64,000 nucleotides of DNA. It comes from Odobenus rosmarus divergens (lineage: Eukaryota; Chordata; Mammalia; Carnivora; Odobenidae). Made by a program: the position numbers and the translations under genes. Under the pieces are notes generated by a model, which searched no databases, was not told the origin of the DNA, and worked only from the letters and a program-made list of their open reading frames with translations. The stretch spans positions 1,566,390-1,630,389 of the forward strand of contig NW_004450397.1 in assembly GCF_000321225.1 (NCBI RefSeq). The letters are read 5' to 3'. Positions within the stretch are counted from its first letter, which is position 1. Each line of letters opens with the position of its first letter. Positions 28,730 through 42,284 of this stretch are shown here, in pieces.

Positions 28730-30429
28730 AAGAAAACATTCTAAGATATCAAATCCAGTTCATAAGTAAGGCATAGTACCTGAGTACATTGATTATCCTG
28801 GGTCTGTCTGGGGGACATGTAAGTCCCACATGGTTAGGGTCTTCTCATTCCATCCATCCTGAACAGTAGTTTCTTCTAACAATTCTTAAGAGTGTCACTT
28901 TGCAATTAGAGATAAGGCTCTTGTGCAAATACCCATGTCCCTAGAAAAGGTAACATTGTGACTTAAATTCACACTTTGATAGAATGATATCAGATCTCTT
29001 CTAGAGAGTACATTTTGATGTGGAGCAGAAGATAAGCTATCTCTATCCCAAATAAGAATTATAAATTGTGGGAGTTAAACTTAGACCAAGGGGGTAAGAA
29101 CTGGAGAAGTTTCTGAGTAAAAATGAAAGTACACATTTTTAAAGATGCCATCAGAATATATCATAGTTACTTTAAAAAGCAGATGTGTTCGGCATTTGAG
29201 GAAATGAATTCTATTAATGCAAAAGTGAAGGAACTTTGAGCTGGGCCGAGTGTAGATAGCTGATGCTCAAAAACAACTCTAAAAGGCATTGAGGAGAACA
29301 TTGTTCTAAAACACCCTAAAATTTATGAACACAAAAAATATAATGAGGTTATTGAACTCTCCAACAAAGTGTTAGCACAAGAGAAGAAGAAGACTATTCA
29401 ACTTTCTGAAGACACAACTTACAAATGAAAAGGATAATAATAAGGAGAACACGTTGTCTACTGAGCATTAATTCAGATACAAGATAATAAACACCCTCCG
29501 GGGATAAGAAGGAAAATAATAAATGATCATTTGACTTTGGAATTGGTAAGTGAAACTAGGGCATATTAGTCTAAAGATCTATAATACCAACAGTCAGATT
29601 CTGCTAGAGATATCCACAGTCTCAAGCAGATGACAGGGTTGCATCTCAAGGGAAAGACTTGGTAGTTAAACCAGTGCCAATAGGAGTGTGATCCCGTTTT
29701 GTTTTGTTTTTTAATCCTGTGAAAAGCTCACGGAATTACATGTCCAGTTTTTGTGAGAAGCCTCAACTCTGTAAACCAAAATTCTTTCGCAGTACAGCCG
29801 AGTCTAATCACATGTTTAAACAATCCTATATAGACTGAAGAAAATAGAAGAACACATTACCAACAGAAAGTGAAGGAAAGAGTTCTGGGATTCAACCTTC
29901 CCCCTTTTTATGGCCAGACGGTGACAACTTAGGGAATTCAAAGCCACACACGGATAGAAATGGGGAGCCGTTTCCTGCCTGATAACAACGGCTGTGGTTT
30001 GGAGGAGGGAAATTAATCAAAGAAAGGTCATTTACAGGTAGTAAAGTCAAATGTCACCTCCCCCAATTCTCATGACTTGTGGTTTAGAGAAAGGTTAGCT
30101 TAATATAGAGGTTAGTGTGGCATTCTGAACTGTCTCAAGACATGATATATGAAGATGAGAATAACACTATCAGTATCCCTCCCCCTAACATCTATGTTCA
30201 GGCTTCAAAAAGGTATTTAAAACTTGACATCATGGTGAGGTACTAGACACCTGGGAAAGTCCCACTTAATAGACTAAGGATAGCATCAAAAGTCCTATAA
30301 ACTATATTCCAGAAAATGCCTCATAGAAGACTATGTTTTTGAAATACATAATTTTTGAGAAATCCTTATGCAGAATCTACAGCACTTGAGATTATATAAC
30401 TGATTTCAATGTAGTGGTATCAGTGGACT
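28730..30429. other. Intergenic sequence
   Basis: No gene or repeat recognised. Confidence 0.55.
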
Positions 30430-30665
30430 AGCTAATTACCATCATTACCATTATAGGCATTTACTTTATGCCAAGCATCATGATAAATATATTACATGCA
30501 TTCTCATTTAACCCCTATAGTCATCTTTAAGAGATAATATTAACCCCATTTTTCACATGAAAAAATTGAAGTGTGGATACATTATTTTTTCAGGATAGCA
30601 TAATGTCAGAGCTGGACTCAAAGACATGTCTTAAATTCTAAAAACCCATAGTAATAACCACCATG
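30430..30665 (+). mobile_element. MIR
   Basis: 'GGCATTTACTTTATGCCAAGC', 'CATTCTCATTTAACCCC' and 'GTCAGAGCTGGACTCAA' follow MIR order. Confidence 0.85.
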
Positions 30666-32679
30666 ATGTATTTATCAGTCATACAGAACTGTTGCTGCAG
30701 TTAACTCCAACCCTTTGGGTAACTACTGTCCAATATTGAACTACTTGGAAGAAAACCCAAATATCCACGATGTTCTTAGAAGTTTACTCGAATTTGGTAT
30801 CAACATAGAACTCTACCAAATCCAGTGCCAATCTGTTTGAAACATGACCTATTTGACGTCTAATACTTTAACAGCAGGTATCCATCCACCTTCTTCCTCA
30901 AGCTCTTCTGAACTAGTGAATGACATGAGAGAACAACTGAGAGTGAATTAAAAGATAACCACCCCATAAAGAATTGAGTATCAATTAATGGTGACAAAGA
31001 GGTATAGACAAGATCTTAACTTTAAATTCTGGGTCACCAAGCATATTTGCACTTTTGTTTCAAAAGGGTTTGCTTCTGATTCACTGTTCCCAAAAACAAG
31101 CATCACACTTCTTCCCTTGGTACTTACTTCACCTATGTGTGCAAAGAATGAATGATTAAATTTATGTGGTGAACTTTGTGATTTTAAATGGTTACGGTAT
31201 TCTTAAATGGCATTTTGATTTCAAGAAACAGATTTTTTTTTTTTTCTAGTGGAGAGCAACTCTCAGTTTATAGTAAAGGTCAATTTGAACATTTTGCTAG
31301 GATCCATTAAACAAAGCCTGTGAGATTAGGGTTTTTCTGTTTTAATTTACAAATTGAATACTGGAATAGAGACATAAAACTATACTGTTTCAATTAGTTT
31401 TTTCTCTCCCACTTTGCATAGGTAATAGGAATTATATATTTGTTCTTTCATAGCAGGGTTTTTTTTCAAAAAAGAAAAATAATATTTTTATTTGATAACA
31501 GAGATACTATTTATGAAGGAAGCTAATTGGTGGCTTTGGGGGAAATTTGTTTTAGGACATTTTGAATAACTTGTCCTAAGGCAGAAGAGCTTCCCAAAAC
31601 ATCTTGAAATAGCCAAAATATGAAATGAACAAGGGGTCTGGTATGTTCATAACATATTCCTTTTTTTTTAAGATTTTATTTATTTATTTGAGAGAGAGAG
31701 CTGAGCGGGGGGGAACTGGAGGGGTGGAGGGGAGGGACAGAGGGACAAGCAGACTCTCCACTGGGCACAGAGCCGGATGGGGGCTTCATCCCAGGGCCCT
31801 GAGATCGTGACCTGAGCTGAAAGCAGATGCCTAACCGACTGAGCTACCCAGGCGCCCCATTCATAATATATTCTTTTAAAAATAATTGGACATCTCCTGA
31901 TACTTAAGTTCGAGAATAAATGCCTAACAGAAGACTTGTTAAATAGTAAACAAGGATCCTCTTTCTTCACAATCTAATGTATCTGAGAGAGGGTACCCTT
32001 CTCCCAAGTCTTTGGGAATATTGCTTTCAGAGTTCATTACTGATGTGGAGGTGGACACTGCAGGCTCTAAGGCCTGATACCATTAGACAGTCTTTCATAC
32101 ACAGAATGCTTTGGTCAATTCCAAATCCAACATTAGCCACTTCGTGATATTTTCACTTTCCATGTCATTTCCTATGTGGAGAAAGTATACTTAACAATTG
32201 TTTTCCTTTATGTATAAATGATGTTTCTAGGTTTCATACAGCCATGTTTTATAAGTTTAAACATTTTTAGTTGTCCTAGGTGCACCTATAAACTTGAATT
32301 TCTGTAACCCCACAAGCTAAAGGCCAGACCCTGGATAGTGAAGCTCACTAAGTTTATTCCATTTTGCATATGCACATGACCCTTGTCATCTGGCCAGACT
32401 TCTCTCCTGATCCTCAAGAATATCATGGTCTCATGTTATGGTCTCCTTCTGCCTGTTATAGAACTTCAGTGAATCCTTCAGCCTCAGTCAAGCCAGGCTA
32501 CTTAAGGAGATTCATGAGGCACAACAGCATTTTTGAGATAAGCTACCTAAATGGAACCATTCAGAGATCTGAGAGGAAAACCAGTAGATCTGAGAAGAAA
32601 GGAAGAGACCAACAGCAACAAATGCTGCCTGTTGGAATGACGCAGAAAACAGATTGGAGTCATTGAGGAGAGTGTGAGG
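30666..32679. other. Intergenic sequence around one SINE
   Basis: A 100-codon plus frame at 32364-32666 has no recognisable similarity or splice support. Confidence 0.5.
31661..31859 (-). mobile_element. Carnivore SINE (SINEC)
   Basis: Full reverse copy ending GAGCTACCCAGGCGCCCC. Target duplication TTCATAACATATTCC (31646-31660) and TTCATAATATATTCT (31860-31874), with two differences. Confidence 0.94.
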
Positions 32680-33925
32680 AAACAGAGAGGCTGTGAGTAT
32701 AGAACAATAATCTTAATGAGTTTGGCTATAAAAGGAAAGGTAGTGGCTAGCAGCTGGAGGAGGATGTGGGGTAGAGGGAGGTTTTGTTGTTTAAGATTTC
32801 AGCATGCTGATCGGAAGGTGTCAATAGCAAGTTAGAGCTTGGAGATAGAAGAAAAATGGTGAAGGGAGGTCCCTGAAGGGACAGGAAAAAAAAAATATCT
32901 AGAGCACAAGTGAAATAATTATACCTCTTGTACGGAAGAGAAGCAAGAAAGGATGAGTACTTGCAAAGTCTGTTAGTTGATGTGATAGGAAGTTGGGGAG
33001 GGTTTGAAGAAGGTGTCAGTGTTATTTACTGAGATTGAAGGGGAAAATGGCTGGATTGAAAGTTTAACAAAAGTGAGTAAGCTTGCAATACTTGCTGTGA
33101 AGAATGTAAGAGAGGGTAACTTAAAAAATGTAAGAGAGGGTAACTTAAAAAATATGGAGAGATTGATGGGCAGAATAGAGGAAACAGTTGAGGCTGGTGA
33201 CCACAAATAAACCATCCATGTGCTTGATGTAATAACTTATAGGTGAGCTCACAGACCAGGTATAATAATCTTGAAAATACGAACCACAGGATTGACCCAG
33301 TGTAGAAATTTCAATAGGTAGGGAGCTGTAAGACCCTGGATCAGAAAAAGTTGAGTTTAATTAAAAGAAATAGAGTAATGGTCTATTGAGTGAGCTTTAT
33401 AGAGAAGGATACCAACTGATAAGGTGCTGACCAATATGAAAAGTAGAGGGATATAGAGACCTTGAGTCCCAGTGAGGTTGAAGAACTTGTCTAAAAGGGA
33501 ATGCTGCGTGAGAGATATGAAAGTATATGGGACTTTGAACAGAAATTTGATATTTCTGTTGAATAAAAAAATGCCAGGATCCAGAATGGAGATTGAGAAG
33601 TCATGACTTCTAGGGGTTGGATTATCAGAAAAGTGATAGGATAATCAGGAGATTACCTTGGGTCTTGGAGGTAGAGGAAGATACAGAACTAGGTTCTGAA
33701 CTCTTTGAAGAGCTAGTCCCTGAAAGGTTGATAAATAACAGCAAAGAGGTAGAGTAGTGACGAGGTAGCATTGAAGAAGAGACATCAGAGTAACTACAGT
33801 TTTATACAGAAGTGTAAATATTCTGAAAAAATGGTTTGGGTTGTATGGACTGTTGATCCTCTTTCTTAACCCTGAGCTAGGTGAATTATAGGAAAATGGG
33901 TGGCCTTCTTTTGAGAGGACTATAG
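32680..33925 (-). mobile_element. Ancient LINE-like antisense sequence (L2/CR1 clade, uncertain)
   Basis: 'AGGCTGTGAGTATAGAACAA', 'AGCTGGAGGAGGATGTGGGG' and 'GGGAGGTCCCTGAAGGGACA' belong to a common mammalian dispersed repeat in this orientation. An 68-codon plus frame (33004-33210) and an 80-codon minus frame across it are repeat-derived and include a 24-base tandem duplication. Confidence 0.45.
33105..33152. repeat. Perfect 24-base tandem duplication
   Basis: Two identical copies (33105-33128 and 33129-33152) starting TGTAAGAGAGGG. Confidence 0.97.
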
Positions 33926-33927
33926 GT

Positions 33928-34059
33928 AGGGTGACCTTAACATCTGTTTTGTCAATAACAGTCCCAATTTATACCTGTGGTCCTGACATAACTATTAATA
34001 GTGTCCTCTTTTACTCTTAAAAGTGTTCTGGTTTCTATGTTAAATTACGTGTTCACCCT
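33928..34059. mobile_element. Short element with terminal inverted repeats (MITE-like)
   Basis: Begins AGGGTGACC (33928-33936) and ends GTTCACCCT (34051-34059), inverted matches with one difference, enclosing 114 bases. It resembles old mammalian dispersed elements with AGGGTGACC termini. Confidence 0.45.
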
Positions 34060-35300
34060 CCCTTAAAAGGGAGTTGTGGCTTCAACAGAGAGCTCTTTCA
34101 TTTAGGAAACAAATATTTTTTAAATCAGTGAGAGGACGTAGGATGAAATTTCTCGCTTGTTTTGCTTGAGAAAGGAGTTCCAGGGACCATGGTAAGAAAG
34201 GTTCGGGAGGGGGAGGAGCAGTGTTCTACCGAATCAGAGGAGACCGCAAACATTGATTGACTTGAGAGTGTGGAATAGATGAGTTGGCCTCACCTGGAGC
34301 TCCCATCTTCCATTTCAATTTCCTTATCAACTTTCTGATTCCTTTGATCTGGAATCAGATTGACAGCCATGCCTTCAGAGGTTAAATATGCCTATCATTA
34401 TTTATATCTTTACACTGTGGCCAGAAATTGTAGCACTGTATTCCAAGGTGAAAGACTCACAAGGCCTAAATTGCTACAGATCATGGCCATATAATGGCTC
34501 CTAATTGGGATGATAGCCTCCTAACACTTGCTTCCCCTTTGCTCTTACATTTTCAGTTCTCTTTCTTTGGAGTTTTGGCAGATTTGGCTTTCTCTGTCAG
34601 GTCAACTTCATTACTTACTTAAAAATCAGGGTAAGAAAACAAGACAGTTTCTGATCTCTGGATCTTATGAAGACTGGTATACTCACCGAAGTCATTAGAT
34701 TTTGCTAAGCATTGTACACTGAGAGCTGATGATGAAAGGAGTAGAGTACTTAAGTCAGATAATAATGCCAAAAACCAAATAGTAATGGCCAATCTTGCTG
34801 AAAGCAAAATATTCTTATGTCTCTAGTCACAGCCATAGGCTAAAATGCACCTTAAAAGACCAATATATCATGTAACCATATTGGAATTCAAAATTTTTTT
34901 GTAAAAGAAATGGTCCTACTTCCACTCATTGTAGAAATCCACATTACAATATCTTCATAGGAGACCTGTAAGTCAATGAAGTCATTTGTGTTTAAGTCTG
35001 CAAATAATATACTGCAGTGCAACTGAGGCATAAAGCTTATTGATGTAGCTCATGGAAATATAGATAAAGCCATTTCCCTGAGTTATGGACATTCTTCATT
35101 CACCATGACAAATAAAGTTAAATTAAGTTAAAATGAGTGGTTTTTATTCACTTTCTAAAAATATTCATTCCAATTTACAATAGACTTCATAGGAATCCTT
35201 AAAGTAGTAAGTTTTCAGCATCAATTTAAAATATGAATCATTTATTTAAAAATCTATGTAGTTTTTCAGAATTGCCTCATGATAAGAATTCAGCCTACCT
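34060..35300. other. Intergenic sequence
   Basis: No gene or repeat recognised. Confidence 0.55.
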
Positions 35301-35519
35301 TTTTTTTTTTTTTAAAGATTTTATTCATTTATTTGACAGAGAGAGACACAGCGAGAGAGGGAACACAAGCAGGGGTAGTGGGAGAAGGAGAAGCAGGCTT
35401 CCTGCTGAGCAGGGAGCCCCATGCAGGGCTCAATCCCAGGACCCTGGAATGACCTGAACTGAAGGCAGACAACGACTAAGTCTCCCAGGCGCTTAATGAC
35501 TGAGCCACCCAGGTGCCCC
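35301..35519 (-). mobile_element. Carnivore SINE with a duplicated head segment
   Basis: Reverse copy with a T-rich tail on the left. The head occurs twice in tandem with a 24-base period (35471-35492 and 35495-35516, about 17 of 22 bases alike). Flanks TTCAGCCTACC and TTCAGCTTAAC suggest a target duplication around the whole unit. Confidence 0.9.
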
Positions 35520-35762
35520 TTCAGCTTAACTTCTTAAAACCGTGGTTCACAAACTTGTTTTCTGTACCTAAGCGATCCACAGGTTTAATATATTCCTATT
35601 TAGTTGCATCAGCTTACTATATTCCTACTTAGTTATATCATTCCTTGCTTGGAAAAAATTCTAAGCAGCACTTATTCCACTACCCCTAGCTTCCCACCCC
35701 ATCCTAGAGAAATATCAGAGTATTGGAAGTATTGTAGCAGTTTGAAAAATATTCCTCTAGAA

Positions 35763-35991
35763 CAGTGTTTTTCAAATGTCAGGTTGTAACCCAATAGAGG
35801 GCTATTTTTAGCATGTCATAACCAGCATTTTTAAAAAATGAAATAGAATAGAGTACATCACATACAACAGGGATAAATAAAAAGGTAAACTTTGATTTCA
35901 CAGATACACAGATCTATCTACCGGGTCACCACATAAAATGTATTCTTACCCCTTATGGATTGCATGGTTAAAAAAAGGTTAAAAACCCCTG
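35763..35991 (+). mobile_element. hAT/MER-like DNA transposon fragment
   Basis: Starts CAGTGTTTTTCAAA and ends TTAAAAACCCCTG, imperfect inverted termini of hAT type (CAG...CTG), about 230 bases. No clear 8-base duplication. Confidence 0.45.
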
Positions 35992-35999
35992 TTAAGAAA

Positions 36000-36335
36000 A
36001 CAGATGAACAAATTGAGGTCTATCACTTTATCAAAATACTCCATAGCAGTTATATATACCACTACCTATATCAACATGGATAAAATCCAAAATATTATGT
36101 TAGGTGAAATAAGTCAATAGTAAAAGAATTTTCTTACATTAAACATTGAAAATTGGATTATGTATTGTTTATTTACATATATGTATAGTTATAGATATAG
36201 ATATGTAGTAAGAGTACCATAAAATGGAAAAGAAAGATACCACTTTCAGAACAGCAGTTACCTCCGGGTTGAGAGGGAGAAAGATGGTATGTACCTACAA
36301 TGTTTGATTTCGTAATAAAATTCCAGAAGTCAGGA
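36000..36335 (+). mobile_element. Old L1 fragment (3' part)
   Basis: Degenerate sequence matching the L1 ORF2 end and 3' region in order: a piece resembling 'aacatggataaaatccaaaatatt', a short AT-rich stretch, then 'cagttacctccgggttgagaggg'. No reading frame survives. Confidence 0.6.
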
Positions 36336-36499
36336 GACCTTTGTACTGTTTTCCTCTGATTGATTCACTTCATTTCTCTGATATTTGTTTCTCCACGTAT
36401 GAACTGAAAGAATATAAGAGAGCGATCAAAATGTCCAGCTGGAAGGAGAGTTGGAATTGTATAATGAAGATGTGTCTTAATCATGTAATATTCAACCCA

Positions 36500-36605
36500 T
36501 AGAATTTAAATGACTTCTAAATGTTACCAGCTAGTTAGTGGTAGAACTCAGGCTAAATAGAGGCAAGTCATCTAAAATCATATTCTTCCATTTTCTACCA
36601 TGTAA
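36500..36605 (+). mobile_element. MIR fragment
   Basis: 'CCAGCTAGTTAGTGGTAGAACTCAGG' type sequence and 'CTACCATGTAACTG' match the 3' part of MIR. Confidence 0.65.
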
Positions 36606-37324
36606 CTGCCCTTGATGAAAGATGAAAGGTCATGGCATCATTTTATCTAGGATAAAGTCAAGAGATCACCATTATCCTCACCTTCACCATATAAAATGGA
36701 CCTAGTGACCAATGGTTCTTCTAGCTCTACTGAAGGAAAGAGTGAATTCTTTGAAAAGGCCGAATTTAATTAAAATGTGTCTGTTTATTGTTAAATATTA
36801 AAAGAAGTTATGATCACTGGTTTCAGGTGACCTTTCAGTTTAGTTTACCCACACCTTATTTTAAATGATTGATGGTAGCCATGTCTGGTCTCCTGTAGTT
36901 ATTTGATTTATAAATTGGAGAATATGAAGGCGTTCTGTTCAAGAGTGATTTGTAGTTATTGTTAGAAGTTGATTAGTGATTGATCCCCCTCATACTTCCA
37001 AAAGAATTTGAACTCATTGTAAATTCAAAGAACAATAAGATGAAAGACTACATATAACATGAAAGAAACTATGAAGCAAAGGGGAAAGGAAAAATATCAA
37101 GAAATTCTGGTGATGAAAAAGCCACAGTTGAACACAAAGCTTACTTCTGAACTCAGAGCAACCAAGCAAAAGAGGAAGCCCACTAATTGCTCTAATTATC
37201 TAGGAAGGCTGTGAACTCATCATCCCAAACACATACAAAATTTCCCAGCTCAGTGCTCCAAGAGGAATTTGACCCAGCTGATACTGACAAAAGTGTCATT
37301 GGCGATACAGGAATCAAAAATCTT

Positions 37325-37520
37325 CAATCTAGAAAGCCTAGGGTCAAATCCCAGCTTTACAACTTACTGTGTTACTTAATAGTTGGGCAAATTTCTTAAT
37401 CTCTCTTTCCTCATCTATTAAAAGTGGATAGTAATAATAGAATTTACCTCATAAGTTTTTTTAAATAGGATTAAGCGAGTTAATATTTGTAACTGATCAA
37501 GGCTGAGAACAGCCCTGCAC
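37325..37520 (-). mobile_element. MIR
   Basis: Antisense MIR order: 'GGTCAAATCCCAGCTTTAC', 'GGGCAAATTTCTTAATCTCT', 'CCTCATCTATTAAAAGTGG'. Confidence 0.82.
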
Positions 37521-40500
37521 CCCGGTAAGGTTTATTCTTTAATAAATTAAGCAAGCAAATAATCTGAATAGCAGTTTTTCAAAGGACATTCTTAAATTAG
37601 TGTGATTGCAGTTAGTAGTTGATTATTGTAGTGACATACAAGCTGACAATTGTTCTGTCCCTTATTTTTCTATTGATTTCCTTCCCAAGTTTTAAAGTCT
37701 TTTTTTTCCATTTTTTAAAAAAAGAAAAATCAGAAAAATAAACATATTCTCTGCCATGTGGATCAGAATACACACTTCTCATGCTTGCTTTCAAAATGTA
37801 GTCCTCCTAATAAAATATGTCAGTTTCAGGGGTTTTTTTTATGCAGATCTCAGCCAACTATAAATTAGAGCATATGTGTCATTGCCTAGAAAAACCTCAC
37901 ATAGCAACAAACAGCTAAATTAACCTACGCTCATGTAGGGGGTGTAAGGTTTATGACAATTTGCAAACTAAGATATATCCCCCAGAGACAAGAAATTATC
38001 CAGTTTTTGTTTGTTCATCCCTGTTGGGAGTCTTTAAAATGGAAATTTTGACATAAGCATTGTTTAATGAGATCAAAGATTTAAAAAAACCTAATTATAG
38101 ACAAAAACTTTTGTGTATGAGAAAACAACGTAAGTCATATCTTATTTATAAGCAGCTTTAGTTCTGTTGAGTTATTAAACCACATTTTGTCTGTGCCCCT
38201 GAACTACTTTGCTACCATATGTTATAAATATGTGGTTTATATTTCCATTTAGGTTAACTTAGCATCTACTATCTGCATTAATAATGTTTTCATTTAGCTC
38301 ACAATAAAATATATGTTTTTCATGCATGTGTATCTTATCTCCCTTACTATATTAGAGCAATTTTAGAGAAAGACTGGGTCATCATTTTTTATAATGGTCT
38401 TATTTCTTAATACAACAATCTACACAGACTTGGTACCATCTTTGTTAAAATTATCATTGAGATTGAATCCTTTGTCAATAAAGTAGTATAAAATATTCCA
38501 ATGCTGTCTAGTCATTCATTCATTAAAAAGCCCTTTTAATGCAATTTCCTTTCTCTTTTTCTATTTTCAAATATCTATGCTATTTTTTTTATTTAGGTCT
38601 TTGCACTTTGGCTAAATCAACCAAATTATTGTTGCCTTTTGCTGTTATTAAAAGTCACTTTCTTTTCTTCTCTTTGCAGCCTGTCTCTAGAGTATTTTTA
38701 TTCCTCTTCTTTAGAAGTTATATTATCATAGTATGTCAGTTCTCACCATACGCCTCAAACATTTGTGTCCATTTAGACTACTGTATTCATATTATGTACT
38801 TTTAAAAAGTGAGCTTATGTCTTAAAATAGTATATGACTCCAATATGATCACAGAACTAAAACTAGGATTAAAGGCTAGCTTTCAGAAACACCTGTTACT
38901 TAATCTCAATTTCTTTTAACTCAGGCTAGGGAACATAGTGAACCTTTAATTTTTACTCTTATTTGTATGTTTTTCTTTTATGTAATTCTAGTATTGTGCA
39001 TTTCTCAATGACATTAACAAATTAAATTTTCATTTGAATGAAATGAAAAGTTAATTTGGACATTAGATTGGAAGTAAAATAAAATGTGTATGCTACTACT
39101 TAATAGTAATGCAGAATTCTGGCCTAATGTATCTTATCTTTTACATTTTCATTTAAAAGATTGTTCCATAATAGATTTCCTTAGGAGCAATATATTTTAG
39201 GAATTGTCAGAATTGTTAGTTTATCTCCTTTCTACTCAGTTCATATTTCTCACTTAGCTATAGAAGAATTTTAAAAAAATTGTTATTGGCAAATTCATAT
39301 TGTAAGTTGGATGTTGGATGGAGAGGTTTTTTTATTGCAGGGAGTGAAAACTTTATCATAATTAATTCATTTTTATTATTTGAACTTTGATTAATTCTAA
39401 GAAATATTTGAAGTTACTGTGGGAGATATTTGAGAATCTGAAGAATTAATTTAGGATGTTATCAATGACCATCAAGGTAGAGAATAAAATTCAAAGAGAC
39501 GTAGTGAAAACATTGTAATATATTTTGACACAACCCATTCATTTGATATATTGTTTATCCTATCTATGTATTTCAGGGGGTCATAGTCATAAACTTTGAA
39601 TATCCTTTTTTAAAATCTCTAATAACTGAAGTGAAATTAATTGTGATGTGAAATAATAAAATTGCAAAGAATTACTGTAGCTTGCAGATTATTAATTGTT
39701 ACTGAGCTTTGATTCTCTACTAAAAGTTGATTATGTTGCTGCGCATCTCCATGGACAGAATAATGTGTGTTTTAGAAAAATTATCCGATGTATCTTATAA
39801 TAAAAGGCAAAAAATCTTTTCAATAGAATTAATAAATTATTGCTTAGATTTATTTTTAACAAAGCAATTTTTATCAAGACTTATCTAGCTAAGTACAATA
39901 GTAACAATAGGGGGAAAATCAGAATCTCTCTCATTACCTGCTTCTATAATTGTGCATGCATAAAGTATGCTTGAAGCCTTTGAAAAGAGAGATTGTGCAA
40001 CCTGAATACTAATTTCATGAGTACTGTAATTTCACGTCTGTTATCCATGTTCAAGCTGGTCGTGCTTTGAGGAGCAGCTGAAGCTTTATGGAAAACTTTG
40101 TAAAACATTCTATTTAGAACCAATTCTTTTTCTTTGCATTATGTGCTCTGGGTATTTTTCTTCCTTTGTGTTTTATTTTGAGAACATTTGTATGAAAACA
40201 AGATCTTTGTTTCTTACAAGCACATCTGCTCTAGCTGCTTATAGATTATGAGAAGTCATCATCCTCTGTGACATCATGATCATTTCCAAGGCAACCAGTT
40301 TGGCTCACTTGTTTTTTGTTTTTTTGTTTTTTTGTTTTTTTTGAAAATATGATAAAAAGTTACAGGATGTCAGCAGCAGCAAAGTGTTTATCTCAAAACA
40401 GATACATAATAACTTCCCAGTTTTCTGTACCCACTGCATGTGGCCTGTTCATTTCAAAACACCAAAGCTTTAGTCTATTGAATGTAATTACCTTAAGGTC

Positions 40501-40949
40501 CAGGAGACTGTCAATTCCATTACTCACAATTTAGAGGAAGAATAGAATGCTTAAGGAAACAGATTCTGAGGTGACCAACTTTATTGTACCTCAATGCCCT
40601 GTCACATGGCTTGGCTGGTGCTAGTTCAATGAGGGAGGAATTATATGAGACCTTGGTGTTTTATGTTGTACAGTAAATAATGATATAGATTTGAATAACA
40701 GCTGGAAGGATCTTGAAGCCTTTTACTTGAAATGATTTTATGAACAGGCACTACATTCACTCAGCCACTTCAACGCTGTCACTACTGTGATGAAATGTGG
40801 TTATGAGAGGCCTCAGAACATAATCATTTGGATAGCGAGCCAAGGCTGCTATAGAGGACTGGAACCAGGATCAGACTTTGTGGCATGTTCTACTACATCA
40901 ATATTTGTCAAAATTATGAAGTTTTAGTCACAATAACCAAGCAATCAGT
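37521..40949. other. AT-rich intergenic sequence with few repeats
   Basis: Only the T-rich run near 40.3 kb was noted; no gene signature. Confidence 0.55.
40311..40342. repeat. (GTTTTTT)n low-complexity run
   Basis: Four to five T runs separated by single G bases. Confidence 0.9.
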
Positions 40950-41045
40950 AAAGAAATATTTATTGAGTATTTGCTGTGTGCATAGCACTGTATTGGGGAT
41001 TGTGTGTGATATAAGGTAGTACACATGCAATCCCTGACCTCCCAG
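40950..41045 (-). mobile_element. LINE-2 end (antisense)
   Basis: 'ATATTTATTGAGTATTTGCTG' type start and 'CACATGCAATCCCTGACCT' match the reversed L2 3' end. Confidence 0.6.
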
Positions 41046-41699
41046 CCCTTCTTTGAGATGAATGTCTACTTATCATATCATATTTTTTTCAGCACTGCTA
41101 AAATATTTTTATATTAAATCCTTTTCCCTTTCACTTAAACAGTCCCATTTTATTTTTAAAGGTATACATTTCATCTGAACTACGTTAGTTCAGGATAATT
41201 GGTGGTTTGAGCCTGAATAAGCTGTTCTATGTTGAATGCTAAGGAAATTTGGAAAGAGAAGGCTCTGAGGCAGCTGCGGTCTGAGCACACTTGGACTTGG
41301 AATGGCAAGAACAGGATACAAGATCCTGGACCTTGGTAAAAAGCAAATGTCAGCTAAGCTGGTAGGAAATACTCAGAATTGTGAATCTGAAGATAGATCA
41401 GGAATGGGAAAATGGGCAGAAGTCCTAAGGCAAAGCATCCAAATCAAGGGAAGAAAGCCTTGGGGGTATATCTAAACAAAGGCAGGGCAGGTGGGGGGCA
41501 AAAGTCAAAATGGCAGGCAAACGCAAGAGGTCTGAGCAGTAGGGTGGGCAATATTCTAGAGGCCCAACTTCATGAAGCAGGGACACAGTCAAGCGAGACT
41601 GAGCTCAGAAATAGGATAGCCATTCACGTAGTACCAGGGGCCAAGTCAGGAACCAATTAAAGGTGGTCTAAAGGGTTAAATGTCCCATGATTGAGCATA
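41046..41699. other. Intergenic sequence, possibly an old repeat
   Basis: 41250-41670 is GC-richer and carries an 82-codon frame (41412-41660). The text has the feel of an old dispersed repeat, but I cannot name it. Confidence 0.35.
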
Positions 41700-41960
41700 A
41701 TTTATGCATATTTTTATACATGTATTCACTTGTTCTGTGCCAAGGACTGAGCAATATATTAGGCCCGAGGGTTAATAAGACTAACAAAGTTGATCTTATG
41801 AAACATTATCCTGGGTAAAACAATAAATAATTAATTCAGCAAATAAATGTATTATTAAAACGTGTATTATATGTCAAAGTGTCATGGTAAGGAATAAAGG
41901 AGTCAAGGTAGAGGGGTGCTACTTAGGTATCACAGAAGGTCTCTCAGAGACTACAACATT
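41700..41960 (-). mobile_element. LINE-2-like fragment (antisense)
   Basis: 'TTCTGTGCCAAGGACTGAGC' and 'AAGTGTCATGGTAAGGAATA' resemble reversed L2; strongly diverged. Confidence 0.45.
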
Positions 41961-42284
41961 GATTTTTAGAGAATCTTCTTGACCCCAGCTCTCACCCCCA
42001 GCTACCATGGTCTACCAACTTTACAGCTATTTAAGATTCATATCCCTGGTTAGCCTTATTCCCAGCTTTTGTAATCAACAACTGGTCTCCCCACACCCCG
42101 TGATTTCCACCACTAAAATCTCTTTTCCATTCCTGATTTATCCCATATGTCTGTCTAGTCTTCAGGTCAGCTGACATCCTTAGCTGATTTATCTTATTGC
42201 CACTTAAGCCCTCATGATGATATTATGAGGGTGGAAGTTTGTTTTATTCAGAAGAGCCTAACATTCATAATAAATAAGCCCAAA

